DNA of 64,000 nt, from contig NZ_AYMU01000009.1 of the NCBI RefSeq assembly GCF_000633395.1, positions 62,001-126,000 on the forward strand. The letters are read 5' to 3'. Shown in pieces: positions 8,542-18,069 of the stretch; within the stretch, counting starts at the first letter, position 1; every line of letters starts with the position of its first letter. The notes beneath the pieces are model-generated. The model saw only the letters and a list, made by a program, of their open reading frames with translations. It was not told where the DNA came from and searched no databases. Position numbers and translations under genes: made by a program. This stretch comes from Pseudomonas sp. PH1b. Its GTDB lineage: Bacteria; Pseudomonadota; Gammaproteobacteria; Pseudomonadales; Pseudomonadaceae.

Positions 8542-9879
8542 TCAGACCACGCCCTGGGCGAGCATGGCATCGGCGACCTTGACGAAACCGGCGATGTTCG
8601 CGCCCTTCACGTAGTTGATCCGGCCGTTCTCTTCACCGTAGTGAACACAGGCGTGATGGATCGACTGCATGATGTTGTGCAGCTTGCTGTCCACTTCACC
8701 GGCAGTCCACAGCAAGCGCATGGCGTTCTGCGACATCTCCAGCCCGCTCACCGCCACGCCACCCGCGTTGGACGCCTTGCCCGGAGCGAACAGAATGCCC
8801 GCATCGATGAAGATATCCACAGCCTCCAATGTAGTAGGCATGTTGGCGCCCTCGGCGACACAGGTGCAGCCGTTGCGCAGCAGGGTACGGGCCGCCTCCG
8901 CGTCCAGTTCGTTCTGCGTGGCGCAGGGCAGTGCGATATCGCAGGCCAGGTCCCATGGGGTCTTGCCGGCACGGAACTCCAGGCCGAAGCGGCCCGCCAG
9001 CTCGCTGATGCGCCCACGGGTGACGTTCTTGAGCTCCAGCACCGCCAGCCATTGCTCTTCGCTCAGGCCGGACTCGCAGTACAGGGTGCCTTCGGAGTCC
9101 GACAGGGAAATCACCTTGCCTCCCAGATCCATGACCTTGCGGGCAGCGTACTGCGCCACGTTGCCGGAACCGGAGATCGCCACGCGCTTGCCTTCAACCC
9201 GGTCACCACGGCGCTTGAGCATTTCCTCGGCAAAGTACACACAGCCGAAACCGGTGGCCTCCGGACGAATCAGGCTGCCGCCGTAGCTGATGCCCTTGCC
9301 GGTCAACACTGAGGTGAACTGGTTGCTCAGGCGCTTGTACTGACCGAAGAGGAAGCCGATTTCCCGGGCGCCAACACCGATATCGCCCGCTGGCACATCC
9401 ACATCAGCACCGATATGGCGGTACAGCTCGGTCATGAACGCCTGGCAGAAGCGCATCACTTCAGCGTCGCTCTTGCCCTTGGGGTTGAAGTCCGAACCGC
9501 CCTTGCCGCCGCCCATGGGCAGGGAGGTCAGGGAGTTCTTGAAGGTCTGCTCGAAGGCGAGGAATTTCAGCACGCCCATGTTAACCGAGGGATGGAAGCG
9601 CAGGCCGCCCTTGTAGGGACCAATGGCGCTGTTCATCTGGATGCGGAAGCCACGGTTGACCCGAACCTTGCCCTGATCGTCGACCCAGGACACGCGAAAC
9701 ACCACGGTGCGTTCCGGCTCGCAGATCCGCTCGAGAATGCCGGAGCTCAGGTAATGCGGATTGGCTTCGAGAAACGGCCAGAGGCTGCGCAGTACCTCTT
9801 CCACCGCCTGATGGAATTCAGGCTGGTCCGGGTCGCGCTTTTTCAGGCGGGCGAGGAAGTCTTCGACGGATTCGATCAT
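8542..9879 (-). CDS. gdhA: NADP-specific glutamate dehydrogenase
   Basis: The enzyme makes glutamate from 2-oxoglutarate and ammonia with NADPH. MIESVEDF at 9879 gives 445 residues, the usual length for hexameric bacterial GdhA; the ORF extends 23 codons further without support. Catalytic Lys126 sits in PMGGGKGGSDF, the dinucleotide-binding glycines in ISGSGNVAQYAA, and FHPSVN and DVPAGDIGVG are family signatures. It converges with the Gre-like gene 6 bp away. The AT-rich leader (9900-10100) probably holds the promoter. Confidence 0.97.
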   Translation of the reverse strand: MIESVEDFLARLKKRDPDQPEFHQAVEEVLRSLWPFLEANPHYLSSGILERICEPERTVVFRVSWVDDQGKVRVNRGFRIQMNSAIGPYKGGLRFHPSVNMGVLKFLAFEQTFKNSLTSLPMGGGKGGSDFNPKGKSDAEVMRFCQAFMTELYRHIGADVDVPAGDIGVGAREIGFLFGQYKRLSNQFTSVLTGKGISYGGSLIRPEATGFGCVYFAEEMLKRRGDRVEGKRVAISGSGNVAQYAARKVMDLGGKVISLSDSEGTLYCESGLSEEQWLAVLELKNVTRGRISELAGRFGLEFRAGKTPWDLACDIALPCATQNELDAEAARTLLRNGCTCVAEGANMPTTLEAVDIFIDAGILFAPGKASNAGGVAVSGLEMSQNAMRLLWTAGEVDSKLHNIMQSIHHACVHYGEENGRINYVKGANIAGFVKVADAMLAQGVV

Positions 9880-10117
9880 GGGAAGTCTCGGCAAATTTAT
9901 TGTCGTTAAAGGGAGATTTGCCCGGGACTTTATCAATTCAACCCGCACCGCGACAGCGCAAAATGTCGCAGATATGAATTTAAATGGTGCAATAAATATA
10001 AATAGCCCGGTTTTGCAGGTGTTTTACGCACTGAATTGGTGACAAAAATTAACTGTTTTGCACTCACTTTGAACGTTGCCCCGCGCTGGAAAATTAACCG
10101 TCGAGGCTTCTGCCAGG

Positions 10118-10150
10118 CATAAAAAAACGGAGCCCGAAGGCTCCGTTTCT
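10118..10150 (-). terminator. Rho-independent terminator of ettA
   Basis: A 9-bp stem (AACGGAGCC with GGCTCCGTT) and loop CGAA, with seven Ts on the minus-strand side, sit 18 nt after the ettA stop codon. Confidence 0.9.
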
Positions 10151-10167
10151 TTCAAGCAGCGACCCGA

Positions 10168-11859
10168 TCAGGCCAGCTTTTTGTGCCGTACCCGGTGCGG
10201 TTGCGCGGCGGCTTCGCCCAGGCGTTTCTTGCGATCGGCTTCGTACTCGGTGTAGTTGCCTTCGAAGAACACTGCTTGGGAATCATCTTCATAGGCCAGG
10301 ATGTGCGTGGCCACGCGGTCCAGGAACCACCGATCGTGAGAGATCACAATGGCGGCGCCCGGGAAGTCCAGCAGGGCTTCCTCCAGGGAACGCAGGGTTT
10401 CAACGTCGAGGTCGTTGGACGGTTCGTCGAGCAGCAGGACGTTGCCGCCCTCCTTCAGGGTCAGGGCCAGGTGCAGGCGGCCACGCTCACCACCGGACAG
10501 GTCCTTGACGAACTTCTGCTGGTCGCCGCCCTTGAAGTTGAAGCGACCGACATAGGTACGCGACGGGATCTCGTAGTTGCCGATGCGGATCTGGTCGGAA
10601 CCATCGGAGATCTGCTGGAACACAGTCTTGCTGCCGTCCAGGTCTTCGCGGCTCTGGTCCACGCACGCCAGTTGCACGGTTTCACCGACTTCGATGCTGC
10701 CCGAATCCGGTTGCTCCTTGCCCATCAGCATGCGGAACAGGGTCGACTTACCGGCACCGTTACCGCCGATCACGCCGACGATGGCGCCCTTGGGCATGGA
10801 GAACGACAGGTTGTCGATCAGCACGCGATCGCCATAACCCTTGGTGACGTTCTTGAACTCGATGACCTTGTCGCCCAGGCGCGGACCGGCCGGGATGTAG
10901 ATCTCGTTGGTTTCGCTGCGCTTCTGGAATTCCTGGGATTGCATTTCCTCGAAGCGCTGCAGGCGAGCCTTGGATTTCGACTGGCGGGCCTTGGCGCCTT
11001 TGCGCACCCACTCCAGCTCTTCCTTCATGGCCTTCTCATGGGCCGACTGCTGCTTGGACTCCTGGGCCAGACGATCGGACTTGGCTTCCAGCCAACCCGA
11101 ATAGTTGCCCTCGTAAGGAATGCCCGCGCCGCGGTCGAGCTCGAGAATCCAGCCGGCCACGTTGTCCAGGAAGTAACGGTCGTGCGTGATCGCAACCACG
11201 GTGCCCGGGAAGTCGTGGAGGAAGTGTTCCAGCCAGGCGACGGAGTCGGCGTCCAGGTGGTTGGTCGGTTCGTCGAGCAGCAGCATGTCGGGGGCCGACA
11301 GCAGCAGGCGGCACAGGGCCACACGGCGCTTCTCGCCACCGGACAGGTGCTCGACCTTGGCGTCCCAGGCCGGCAGGCGCAGGGCGTCAGCCGCGACTTC
11401 CAGCTGGCGCTCCAGGTTATGGCCATCGCTGGCCTGCAGGATGGCTTCCAGCTTGGCCTGTTCGGCCGCCAGCTTGTCGAAGTCGGCATCCGGGTCGGCA
11501 TAGGCCGCGTAGACCTCGTCCAGGCGAGCCTGGGCGTCCTTGATCACGCTGACGGCTTCCTCGACCACTTCACGCACGGTCTTGGACGGATCCAGTTGCG
11601 GCTCCTGGGGCAGGTAGCCGATGTTCAGGTCCGGCATCGGGCGGGCTTCGCCCTCGAACTCGGTGTCGACGCCAGCCATGATTTTCAGCAGCGTGGATTT
11701 ACCCGAACCGTTGAGGCCGAGCACGCCGATCTTGGCGCCGGGGAAAAATGACAGGGAGATGTTTTTCAGGATTTCCCGCTTCGGCGGAACAACTTTTCCC
11801 AGCCGATGCATGGTGAAGACGTAAGAGCCTGTTTTGCCTGATTTGTCACTTTTTGACAT
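10168..11859 (-). CDS. ettA: Energy-dependent translational throttle protein EttA (ABC-F)
   Basis: This is a 563-residue soluble ABC-F ATPase that binds the ribosomal E site and gates elongation according to ATP/ADP. Two ABC cassettes are visible: Walker A GLNGSGKST near residue 48 and GGNGAGKST near 360; signatures LSGGEKRRVALCR and LSGGERGRLHLA; Walker B with LLLDEPTNHLD and LLLDEPSNDLD. The linker between them is Lys/Arg/Gln-rich (WVRKGAKARQSKSKARLQRFEEM), the P-site tRNA interaction motif. ATG at 11859 has AAAGGCG 10 nt upstream and gives eight residues more than the usual start. The mobile island begins just upstream of its promoter. Confidence 0.96.
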   Translation of the reverse strand: MSKSDKSGKTGSYVFTMHRLGKVVPPKREILKNISLSFFPGAKIGVLGLNGSGKSTLLKIMAGVDTEFEGEARPMPDLNIGYLPQEPQLDPSKTVREVVEEAVSVIKDAQARLDEVYAAYADPDADFDKLAAEQAKLEAILQASDGHNLERQLEVAADALRLPAWDAKVEHLSGGEKRRVALCRLLLSAPDMLLLDEPTNHLDADSVAWLEHFLHDFPGTVVAITHDRYFLDNVAGWILELDRGAGIPYEGNYSGWLEAKSDRLAQESKQQSAHEKAMKEELEWVRKGAKARQSKSKARLQRFEEMQSQEFQKRSETNEIYIPAGPRLGDKVIEFKNVTKGYGDRVLIDNLSFSMPKGAIVGVIGGNGAGKSTLFRMLMGKEQPDSGSIEVGETVQLACVDQSREDLDGSKTVFQQISDGSDQIRIGNYEIPSRTYVGRFNFKGGDQQKFVKDLSGGERGRLHLALTLKEGGNVLLLDEPSNDLDVETLRSLEEALLDFPGAAIVISHDRWFLDRVATHILAYEDDSQAVFFEGNYTEYEADRKKRLGEAAAQPHRVRHKKLA

Positions 11860-11931
11860 GGTTTTATTCGCCTTTAATCCTTTATTTTCAGTGATTTGAT
11901 GGTATAGACAGGCGCTTAAATTCTGGAAAGT

Positions 11932-11997
11932 AAAACGTTAAGTTTTGCGCTGACTGTCCGATACCCCTGACTATACTTAGAAAAGTTATGTTTTATG
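11932..11997. other. Left end of the island: candidate attL with two core-like sites
   Basis: Two copies of a short motif lie between the ettA promoter region and the first recombinase: 11932-11946 (AAAACGTTAAGTTTT) and 11981-11994 (AAAAGTTATGTTTT). Each is an A-tract and a T-tract around a GTTA-containing spacer, the shape expected of tyrosine recombinase core sites. The second differs by one base from 24551-24564 at the other end. No recombination evidence is available. Confidence 0.5.
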
Positions 11998-12007
11998 AGG
12001 GAGCAAC

Positions 12008-13273
12008 ATGGGTTTCCAGGTCATAGAGCAGGTGGTGAATGCTGCTCGAAGAAAGCTGTTGCTGCAAGACTACATCCCTGCGTACTACCCCAACCTATAC
12101 ATCACCATGGAGCACTCGGGCAGAGCCCTCGAAACGACCAAGAAGTACCTTGAGCATCTGGCTGTGTTTGAGGAGTTTCTGGCCTTTTCCTCCATTGATT
12201 TGATTTCTCACCTCGAACAGCGCCCTCATAGCCAATACCTGACAGACAGCGAGCTTTCTAGGTTTGTGTCGGACGCGGGGTTCAGCAAGGAAACTTTGGC
12301 CATGAAGTATGCGGGGATGCATTTGCATCCGACTGCCTACAAATCCGTTGGTAAAGTCCATGCGCAGCAGCGAATCGAGGCGGTACGCGACTATCTGGCC
12401 TTCCTCTATGACAAGTTGGGTGATCACTCAACACGATATGATGCGGTTGACGATCTGAAGAAGCGCATCAACCGCAAGATCAAAGCGGCCAGCCCTGCGT
12501 GGAAAAAAACGCGAACGGACGAAATGAAAGGACTTACCAGCCTGGAGCGAACTCGATTGCTGGAAATCATGCATCCGGATAGCGCCGAGAACCCCTTTTC
12601 AGATGAAGCCATAAGGCTGCGTAACTACATCATTTTGCTGCTGGGTCTCGACATGGGGCTGCGCCGCTCCGAGATGCTGCTGATCAAGACCAGCGATATT
12701 CACTGGCACAGTCGTCAACTAGCGGTGGTTAACCTGGAGGATGAGAGCCTCGATCCACGAACAATGGCCCCGCAATTCAAAACCAACGAGCGCATGCTGG
12801 TGATGACCGATGACCTGTATGACGCAATAACTGAGTACGAATCGAAATATCGTCACAGAAAGCCCCGTAGCGGCACATCGCAAGCGAGAAAGCATCCGTT
12901 TTTGCTGGTGGCGCACAAGCGAAATGAGGGCGGACCTTTGACCATCAAGGCAGTGGATGGCGTTCTGTCCAGGGTTCGAGAAATAGCGCCGGAACTGGCC
13001 CATGTGCACACGCATACTCTAAGGCATGACGCGGTCTACACGATGCTGGAAAGCATGCGTGAGGAACTGGCAGTGCTCACGCCGGAGGATCGCACCACAC
13101 AAGTACAAAAGACCCTCACATGGATGTTCGGTTGGAGTCCCGACTCGAACATGCCCGGCCTCTACGGCGCCAAATTCTGGAAGGAAGAGGCAGACAGAGC
13201 GATACAGAAGCGGGCCGAGCGGTTTACGGCTATCCGCCATAAGGCCGGCACGACGCAGGGAGATTCAGAGTGA
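12008..13273 (+). CDS. gmtY: Tyrosine recombinase, GmtY-like (first gene of the mobile module)
   Basis: The protein is 421 residues with GAGGGAGC directly upstream of ATG. The catalytic domain occupies about 190-400: Arg in LDMGLRRSEML near 219, HTHTLRHD (H-x-x-R) near 335, and a C-terminal Tyr in MPGLYGAKFW. The N-terminal 150 residues read as a SAM-like core-binding domain. Size and order (about 420, 535, 744 and 131 aa, all overlapping or abutting) fit gamma-mobile-trio modules as I remember them, where GmtY is the first recombinase. The organisation also recalls Tn554 TnpA. The next gene starts inside its stop codon (GTGA), so the two are translationally coupled. Confidence 0.7.
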   Translation: MGFQVIEQVVNAARRKLLLQDYIPAYYPNLYITMEHSGRALETTKKYLEHLAVFEEFLAFSSIDLISHLEQRPHSQYLTDSELSRFVSDAGFSKETLAMKYAGMHLHPTAYKSVGKVHAQQRIEAVRDYLAFLYDKLGDHSTRYDAVDDLKKRINRKIKAASPAWKKTRTDEMKGLTSLERTRLLEIMHPDSAENPFSDEAIRLRNYIILLLGLDMGLRRSEMLLIKTSDIHWHSRQLAVVNLEDESLDPRTMAPQFKTNERMLVMTDDLYDAITEYESKYRHRKPRSGTSQARKHPFLLVAHKRNEGGPLTIKAVDGVLSRVREIAPELAHVHTHTLRHDAVYTMLESMREELAVLTPEDRTTQVQKTLTWMFGWSPDSNMPGLYGAKFWKEEADRAIQKRAERFTAIRHKAGTTQGDSE

Positions 13274-14877
13274 ACATCTCCGTCGAAGCACTTCAGGCAC
13301 CCACGAAGGACAGCCTCGATGCGTGGCTGAATACGCCTCGCCTGGCGAAATGTGGGGAAGTGTTCACCCCCGCCGAATCGATGTGGAGACCGGATAAATC
13401 GGCTAGTGATTCAGTCAACTGGAAAGCGGCTATTGCTTGCGTCTCGCCGGATTGGCAGCCCTGGTTGCACGCCGCCCTAGCGCACCGAATGGCCAATTCG
13501 GCAGCGCGCACGGTTGCTAACACCGCCAGTGTGTTGTCGCGGGCTGCTCAGATCGGGCTTGACCCGCTCAACGAGGGTCAACTGATCGCTCTGCGGGAGC
13601 GCTTTAACTATAGAGAGTTTAGTGTCATTGCCGCCTTCATCGCATTTTGGCACGACTGCGAATCCCTCGAACAGCGCCCGTCGCAACCCCTGATCGACGC
13701 CTATCAGGCACTGCCCAAGAAAAAGAATTCCAGCAACGACGTAATCCTCAGCCTGGACCCCGAACAAGGCCCGTTTATGCAGGTGGAGCAAGACGCGCTG
13801 CACCAATGGATACATGAGCAATTTTGTCACGGGCAGTTAGATTTCGAGCAGTACCTTTACCTACGCATGTTGATGATTTACGGGCAGCGTGGCGCTCAGG
13901 TACGAATGATGGTTTTTGGTGATGTCACGAAGAGCGAGCAGGGCTGCAAGGTCAGGTTTCATTGGGCAAAGCAAAAAGACGACGAGGCAGGTTGGCGAGA
14001 AAAGTCCGAAACATTCAGCCTGAATGAGGACCTCTACAACACCGTGCAGGCCTACAAGGCAATGGTTCTGGAACAACTCTGGCAAACCTATCCAAACGGT
14101 GCCGACTGGAATGCAGCCATCGAGAATGTGCCCCTCTTTTGTCGGAAGCTGGATGATGAAGCCGGATTTCTGGAGCGGCTGACTCCCCCTATTTTGCTCA
14201 ATAGCCCCCTTCAAAAAGACCTCGAAGAAGCGCCACAGTCGACCTTTCATATCGGATCAGGCACGATCAAACGTTGGCTTAGCTGCATCGAGCGGATGGA
14301 GGGCTTTCCAATTTCGCCTCGCACCCATCAGCCACTGAAAGTGACGCGGGGGCACCGGTTCAGGCACACCCTCGGTACGGACCTCTCTAATGCGGGGCTG
14401 AGTGAGTTTGCGATAGCCCGCGCATTGATGCATAGCGATACTCGGACAGTGCGAAAGTACCGTGCCGTATCGCCGGAGTTGCTGGCGTTGATCGACGCGA
14501 AGATGAGCGACCATCTGGCCTTGGTTGTGAATGCGTTCACCGGGATCATCATCACGGATCGCACCTCAGCAATAAACGGGGATCGAGCGGATCGACTAAT
14601 CGAGGATGTAGCAGTATGCGGTTCCGCAGCCGCCTGCCATCTCGATGCGCCGTATACCTGTTATGCATGCGGAAAATTCCAACCTCTTCTGTACGCCAAT
14701 CACCGCGAGGTCCTTGAACGACTGGAGCGTCGCCGGGAGCAAACCATTGCCACGGATAAAACGACCGGCGTGCTCTGGGATCGGGCCATTCTGGCTTGCC
14801 GGAAGGTGATTCTGGATTGCGAGGCCATGCGCCGATCATCGGACTCAAGAAGACAGAAGAATGACCGAAGCGTTTGA
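13270..14877 (+). CDS. Second tyrosine recombinase-like protein of the mobile module
   Basis: This 535-residue protein starts at GTG overlapping the previous stop. Catalytic features are at about 355-400: GHRFRHTLGTDLS (H-x-x-R), a second His in LMHSDTRTVRKY and the likely nucleophile Tyr of RKY. An upstream Arg may lie in YGQRGAQVRMM near 210. The C-terminus holds a Cys/His cluster near residues 450-480 (CGSAAACHLDAPYTCYACGKF), probably a zinc ribbon. It overlaps gmtZ by 17 nt. It sits between gmtY-like and gmtZ-like genes and I know no established name for it. Confidence 0.75.
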   Translation: MNISVEALQAPTKDSLDAWLNTPRLAKCGEVFTPAESMWRPDKSASDSVNWKAAIACVSPDWQPWLHAALAHRMANSAARTVANTASVLSRAAQIGLDPLNEGQLIALRERFNYREFSVIAAFIAFWHDCESLEQRPSQPLIDAYQALPKKKNSSNDVILSLDPEQGPFMQVEQDALHQWIHEQFCHGQLDFEQYLYLRMLMIYGQRGAQVRMMVFGDVTKSEQGCKVRFHWAKQKDDEAGWREKSETFSLNEDLYNTVQAYKAMVLEQLWQTYPNGADWNAAIENVPLFCRKLDDEAGFLERLTPPILLNSPLQKDLEEAPQSTFHIGSGTIKRWLSCIERMEGFPISPRTHQPLKVTRGHRFRHTLGTDLSNAGLSEFAIARALMHSDTRTVRKYRAVSPELLALIDAKMSDHLALVVNAFTGIIITDRTSAINGDRADRLIEDVAVCGSAAACHLDAPYTCYACGKFQPLLYANHREVLERLERRREQTIATDKTTGVLWDRAILACRKVILDCEAMRRSSDSRRQKNDRSV

Positions 14878-17095
14878 CTCTGAATCGCCGGATAACATTG
14901 TTGATTTTAAGACCAAGAGCCAGCTAGATGCAGCGGCTCACCTCGCTGCGTTTATCGAATGGGCGAAAGAGACTCTGCCCAAAGGCATTCCCAATCGAGT
15001 GAACGCGAGTATTCGCTGGGAAGACGGCAGTTGGCACCCGCATGGCTTCTTAAGTAGTAGCTTCACGGCACTTGGATCGACCGTATCTGCCCCAAAAAAG
15101 TTGCAGGCACCCTTCACGGATTTTACCAAAGCCATACTGGTGTACCGAAGGGTGTATTTGCAGAAAAAGGTGATGAGTGACTGGATGAACGCCCTGAGAG
15201 GGCTGGAAGTCGCTCTGTTCGAATTGACCGGCACACGGGATGTGACGCGGGTGTCCGCCGCTATCTGTAATAATGCGTGCGAGCACATGGAGCGTCACTG
15301 GACAAAAGGAAACACCGCATATCTTTCTAGTAAGTCACTTGAAGCCGTCATCGCCCTGATGCGGGCAAAAAAACTGCTCAAATCGGATTTCCGGTGGACC
15401 TCTCCGCTGAAGCAGAGCCAGAGAGGTACGCTCAAGCAGCAAAGAGAGGATCGGGAACAGAAGCTGCCTAACCCTGAAGCGATCAGAGCCCTCGGGGAAG
15501 TGTTCACAAACGAATTGACCAGCGACCTCGACATCGTGGTGACATCCGCCTGTGCGCTGTTACTGAGTGCACCCAGTCGCGTGGGTGAATTGGCGGATGT
15601 TGAATTGGATTGCCTGGTATTCAAAGAGGATACCCAGGGCAATCGGCGCATGTTCCTACGCTGGTACGCGGAAAAAATAAACCAGGTGACGTTGAAGCCC
15701 GTCGTTAGGCCTGAGATGGAGCCGGTCGTCGAGCGGGTCATCACGTTACTGAAAACGATCACCGATGAAGCGCGGGCCTACGCCGCCTGGCTGGAAGACA
15801 ATCCCGATGATTTCCCCCCCCACGAAGGAGTGCCGCCCAAGGGGCCTGATGAACCGCTCACGTACGCCGAAGCCTGTGCCGCGCTGAAGCTCTCCGCTCC
15901 TAAGGGCTCCGCGCGAAATGTATTCAATGTCAAGTTACTGAAAAGCCTTGAGAAGCAAAAGGCGTTCAGCCCAGCCGCCCGAGCCCTCTTGGTCGAGATA
16001 CGTGATGGATGGGACTTCAGCAGAGGGAAGCGGATATATATTAAGGGCAAGAATGGCGTCCGGGGTTGGGAATTTGACGACCGATGTGTGATTACGCTGC
16101 GCAAACTCAATGTGCTGGTGCGGGAGAAGTATCTTCCAAAGGATTTTCCGTACACCACGCCGTACACGGAGGGCAAAGCTCGGGTGAGGTACCGTGATGC
16201 GTTGTTCACCGTGCGCACGGGAGCACTGACTGCAAACTCAGATACGTTGGGTGCGCAACACGGGTTTGGCGTGGAGATCGCCGCGAACGCTGGCCGATTG
16301 AATGCGCAGTTAGGCGGTACGAACGATCCGAAAAGAAAAAGCCTGTTCGAGCGCTATGGCTATCCCGGTGTCAAGGTCAACACGCATGCGTTTCGGCACG
16401 AATTGAACACGCGGATGCACGAGGCCGGTCTGTCGCAGTTCCTGATTGACGCCTTCTCTGGACGCACGACGATGGGGTCTATCTACAACCATGAGACCAT
16501 CGAGGAACGCACCCAAGGGGTTGCGGCTTACCACCCCAAAACAAAGCACAGCACCGCTGCTCAGCGTTTGGAAAAGGTCAAAACCAATCAGCCGCTGAAC
16601 TTGGCTGAGGTGAGGGAACTGCGCGAGGGTGAGCAGGACCGCATTATCCATCAAACCCATCTCGGCGTTTGTGTACACAACTTCGCATCCGAGCCCTGCC
16701 CGAAAATGGGTGCCTGTTTGGACTGCGGGCGGCTCGGTTGCGTCAAAGGGGATGACGTGAAGCTGGGCAACCTCATGGAAGAACGCGACGACCTTAAACG
16801 CCGCCTAGATAAAGCAATTGATGCGCAGTCTCGTGGTGTGTTTGGAGCATCGGAGTCGACCAAAAAACTGAGTGAGAAGCTCTTTAAGTGCGAGGCGCTC
16901 ATCCAAACGCTGGAAAAACCCGAACTCGAAAACGGTGACATTGTGTGGAACTCCGACAACGGTTGGACGCTGACCAAGAACGCCGCCGCAATGTCGGGGT
17001 TGATCGAAGTCAAAGTCATTGAAGAGAACCAGGCGCAAGAGGCGTTGCCATCGTTGGATGACGTCTTGGCCTTGCTGGATGAGATAGAGGGTTAA
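14861..17095 (+). CDS. gmtZ: Large tyrosine recombinase, GmtZ-like integrase
   Basis: The protein is 744 residues. Arg of the active site is probably in SAPSRVGELADVELDCL near residue 245; HAFRHELNTRMHEAGLSQF near 510 gives H-x-x-R; GRTTMGSIYNHETIEE near 535-550 gives the Tyr. After the catalytic core a Cys-rich segment (CVHNFASEPCPKMGACLDCGRLGC, about 605-628) looks like a zinc-binding finger, followed by a charged coiled coil. It matches the long third recombinase of gamma-mobile-trio elements and is analogous to Tn554 TnpB. The start overlaps the preceding gene; the following gene begins 2 nt after its stop. Confidence 0.7.
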   Translation: MTEAFDSESPDNIVDFKTKSQLDAAAHLAAFIEWAKETLPKGIPNRVNASIRWEDGSWHPHGFLSSSFTALGSTVSAPKKLQAPFTDFTKAILVYRRVYLQKKVMSDWMNALRGLEVALFELTGTRDVTRVSAAICNNACEHMERHWTKGNTAYLSSKSLEAVIALMRAKKLLKSDFRWTSPLKQSQRGTLKQQREDREQKLPNPEAIRALGEVFTNELTSDLDIVVTSACALLLSAPSRVGELADVELDCLVFKEDTQGNRRMFLRWYAEKINQVTLKPVVRPEMEPVVERVITLLKTITDEARAYAAWLEDNPDDFPPHEGVPPKGPDEPLTYAEACAALKLSAPKGSARNVFNVKLLKSLEKQKAFSPAARALLVEIRDGWDFSRGKRIYIKGKNGVRGWEFDDRCVITLRKLNVLVREKYLPKDFPYTTPYTEGKARVRYRDALFTVRTGALTANSDTLGAQHGFGVEIAANAGRLNAQLGGTNDPKRKSLFERYGYPGVKVNTHAFRHELNTRMHEAGLSQFLIDAFSGRTTMGSIYNHETIEERTQGVAAYHPKTKHSTAAQRLEKVKTNQPLNLAEVRELREGEQDRIIHQTHLGVCVHNFASEPCPKMGACLDCGRLGCVKGDDVKLGNLMEERDDLKRRLDKAIDAQSRGVFGASESTKKLSEKLFKCEALIQTLEKPELENGDIVWNSDNGWTLTKNAAAMSGLIEVKVIEENQAQEALPSLDDVLALLDEIEG

Positions 17096-17097
17096 CG

Positions 17098-17493
17098 ATG
17101 GGGCATTTAACGCCAAAGGATGAGAAACGCATCATTAAGCTGATTGAGGAATGGTCAGAGCCGAAGCTGACCTGGCCTTTGCTTGTTGAGGCCTGCAAAG
17201 AAAAACTGAGTATCAGTCGTGCTCGCCAGTCCCTGATGAATCTACCTGCCGTGGATTTAGCGATGAAGAATCGCAAGGCGGCATTGAAGGCTCAGAAGCT
17301 AGAGCCGGGCTGGATTGCCGATATCCAAGCAGCCAACGAGCGCATTGAGGAACTGAAAGCGACCAACCAGAAGCTGTTAGCTGCTGTTCGAGATATGCAT
17401 AGCCGTTTTTTGATCTGGCAAGCTAATGCAGACATGCACGGGTTAACGCAATCAATGTTGGAGCGGCCGGTTTCACAGCTTAAAAAGAAGTGA
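17098..17493 (+). CDS. gmtX: Small coiled-coil protein of the mobile module, GmtX-like
   Basis: The protein is 131 residues and begins 2 nt after gmtZ. The N-terminal 60 residues look like a small helical DNA-binding region (WPLLVEACKEKLSISRARQSLMN), followed by a coiled coil at about 75-110 (IQAANERIEELKATNQKLLAAVRDM). Tn554-type modules end with a small coiled-coil accessory protein (TnpC) and gamma-mobile-trio modules with GmtX, so an accessory role in recombination is likely. The assignment rests on size, position and helix pattern. Confidence 0.6.
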   Translation: MGHLTPKDEKRIIKLIEEWSEPKLTWPLLVEACKEKLSISRARQSLMNLPAVDLAMKNRKAALKAQKLEPGWIADIQAANERIEELKATNQKLLAAVRDMHSRFLIWQANADMHGLTQSMLERPVSQLKKK

Positions 17494-18069
17494 GACATCA
17501 CTGACTAATGACTACTCGCAGCCGGGGTGGTCCAGTCATACGTGTGCAGCACATTACCGTGGCAAGGGGTACGCGAGCTCGAACGGACGATGGCTTATTA
17601 TCGCTCGGGCAACTCGGAGAAAGTCGAGCCCCTGCAGCCTAATGACAAGGACATGGCCTTCACCTTGGCGTGAGCTTGATCGAAAATTTGCGGGTTAACT
17701 GGCTTGAGGCAGTAGGCCGGATGTTGACCCCGCCTCGTTCGAGCCAATCGAAAATGCGCTTACCATCGATAAGCGACCTATATATGACGTCGTTATATGT
17801 GAATCGCTAGGGTTTCATCCTTCCCCTTTGTGGCGTGTTTGGCTTCAGGCTGATGTGCTTGTCGTGTCCACCTTGCCACCTTTTCAAGCGGTGGCGGATG
17901 CGAGGAAAAACAACGCGTTAGGTGCTTGGTTTTCCCACTTTCTAGCCAAAAAAGGAGGACAAAGGGCACCGATTTGGCCGGGCCAGAAAATCTGCGAATC
18001 GCACGGGCCTGTCGACCGTGATCAGAGAACTATGCGCTGGAGGGACCCAGAGAGGCTTCTATGCGGTGG
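17494..18069. other. Non-coding or decayed stretch between recombinase module and cargo
   Basis: No convincing gene is visible. One plus-strand frame (about 17530-17675) reads like a protein C-terminus (ELERTMAYYRSGNSEKVEPL, ending in TGA) without a start, so it may be the remnant of a lost cargo gene. The rest is unrecognised. Confidence 0.35.

Noticed and set aside
10026..10100. AAAATTAAC sequences upstream of gdhA resembling the island end motif
   Set aside because: They differ at the fourth base, lack the paired A-tract and T-tract layout, and lie outside the foreign block.
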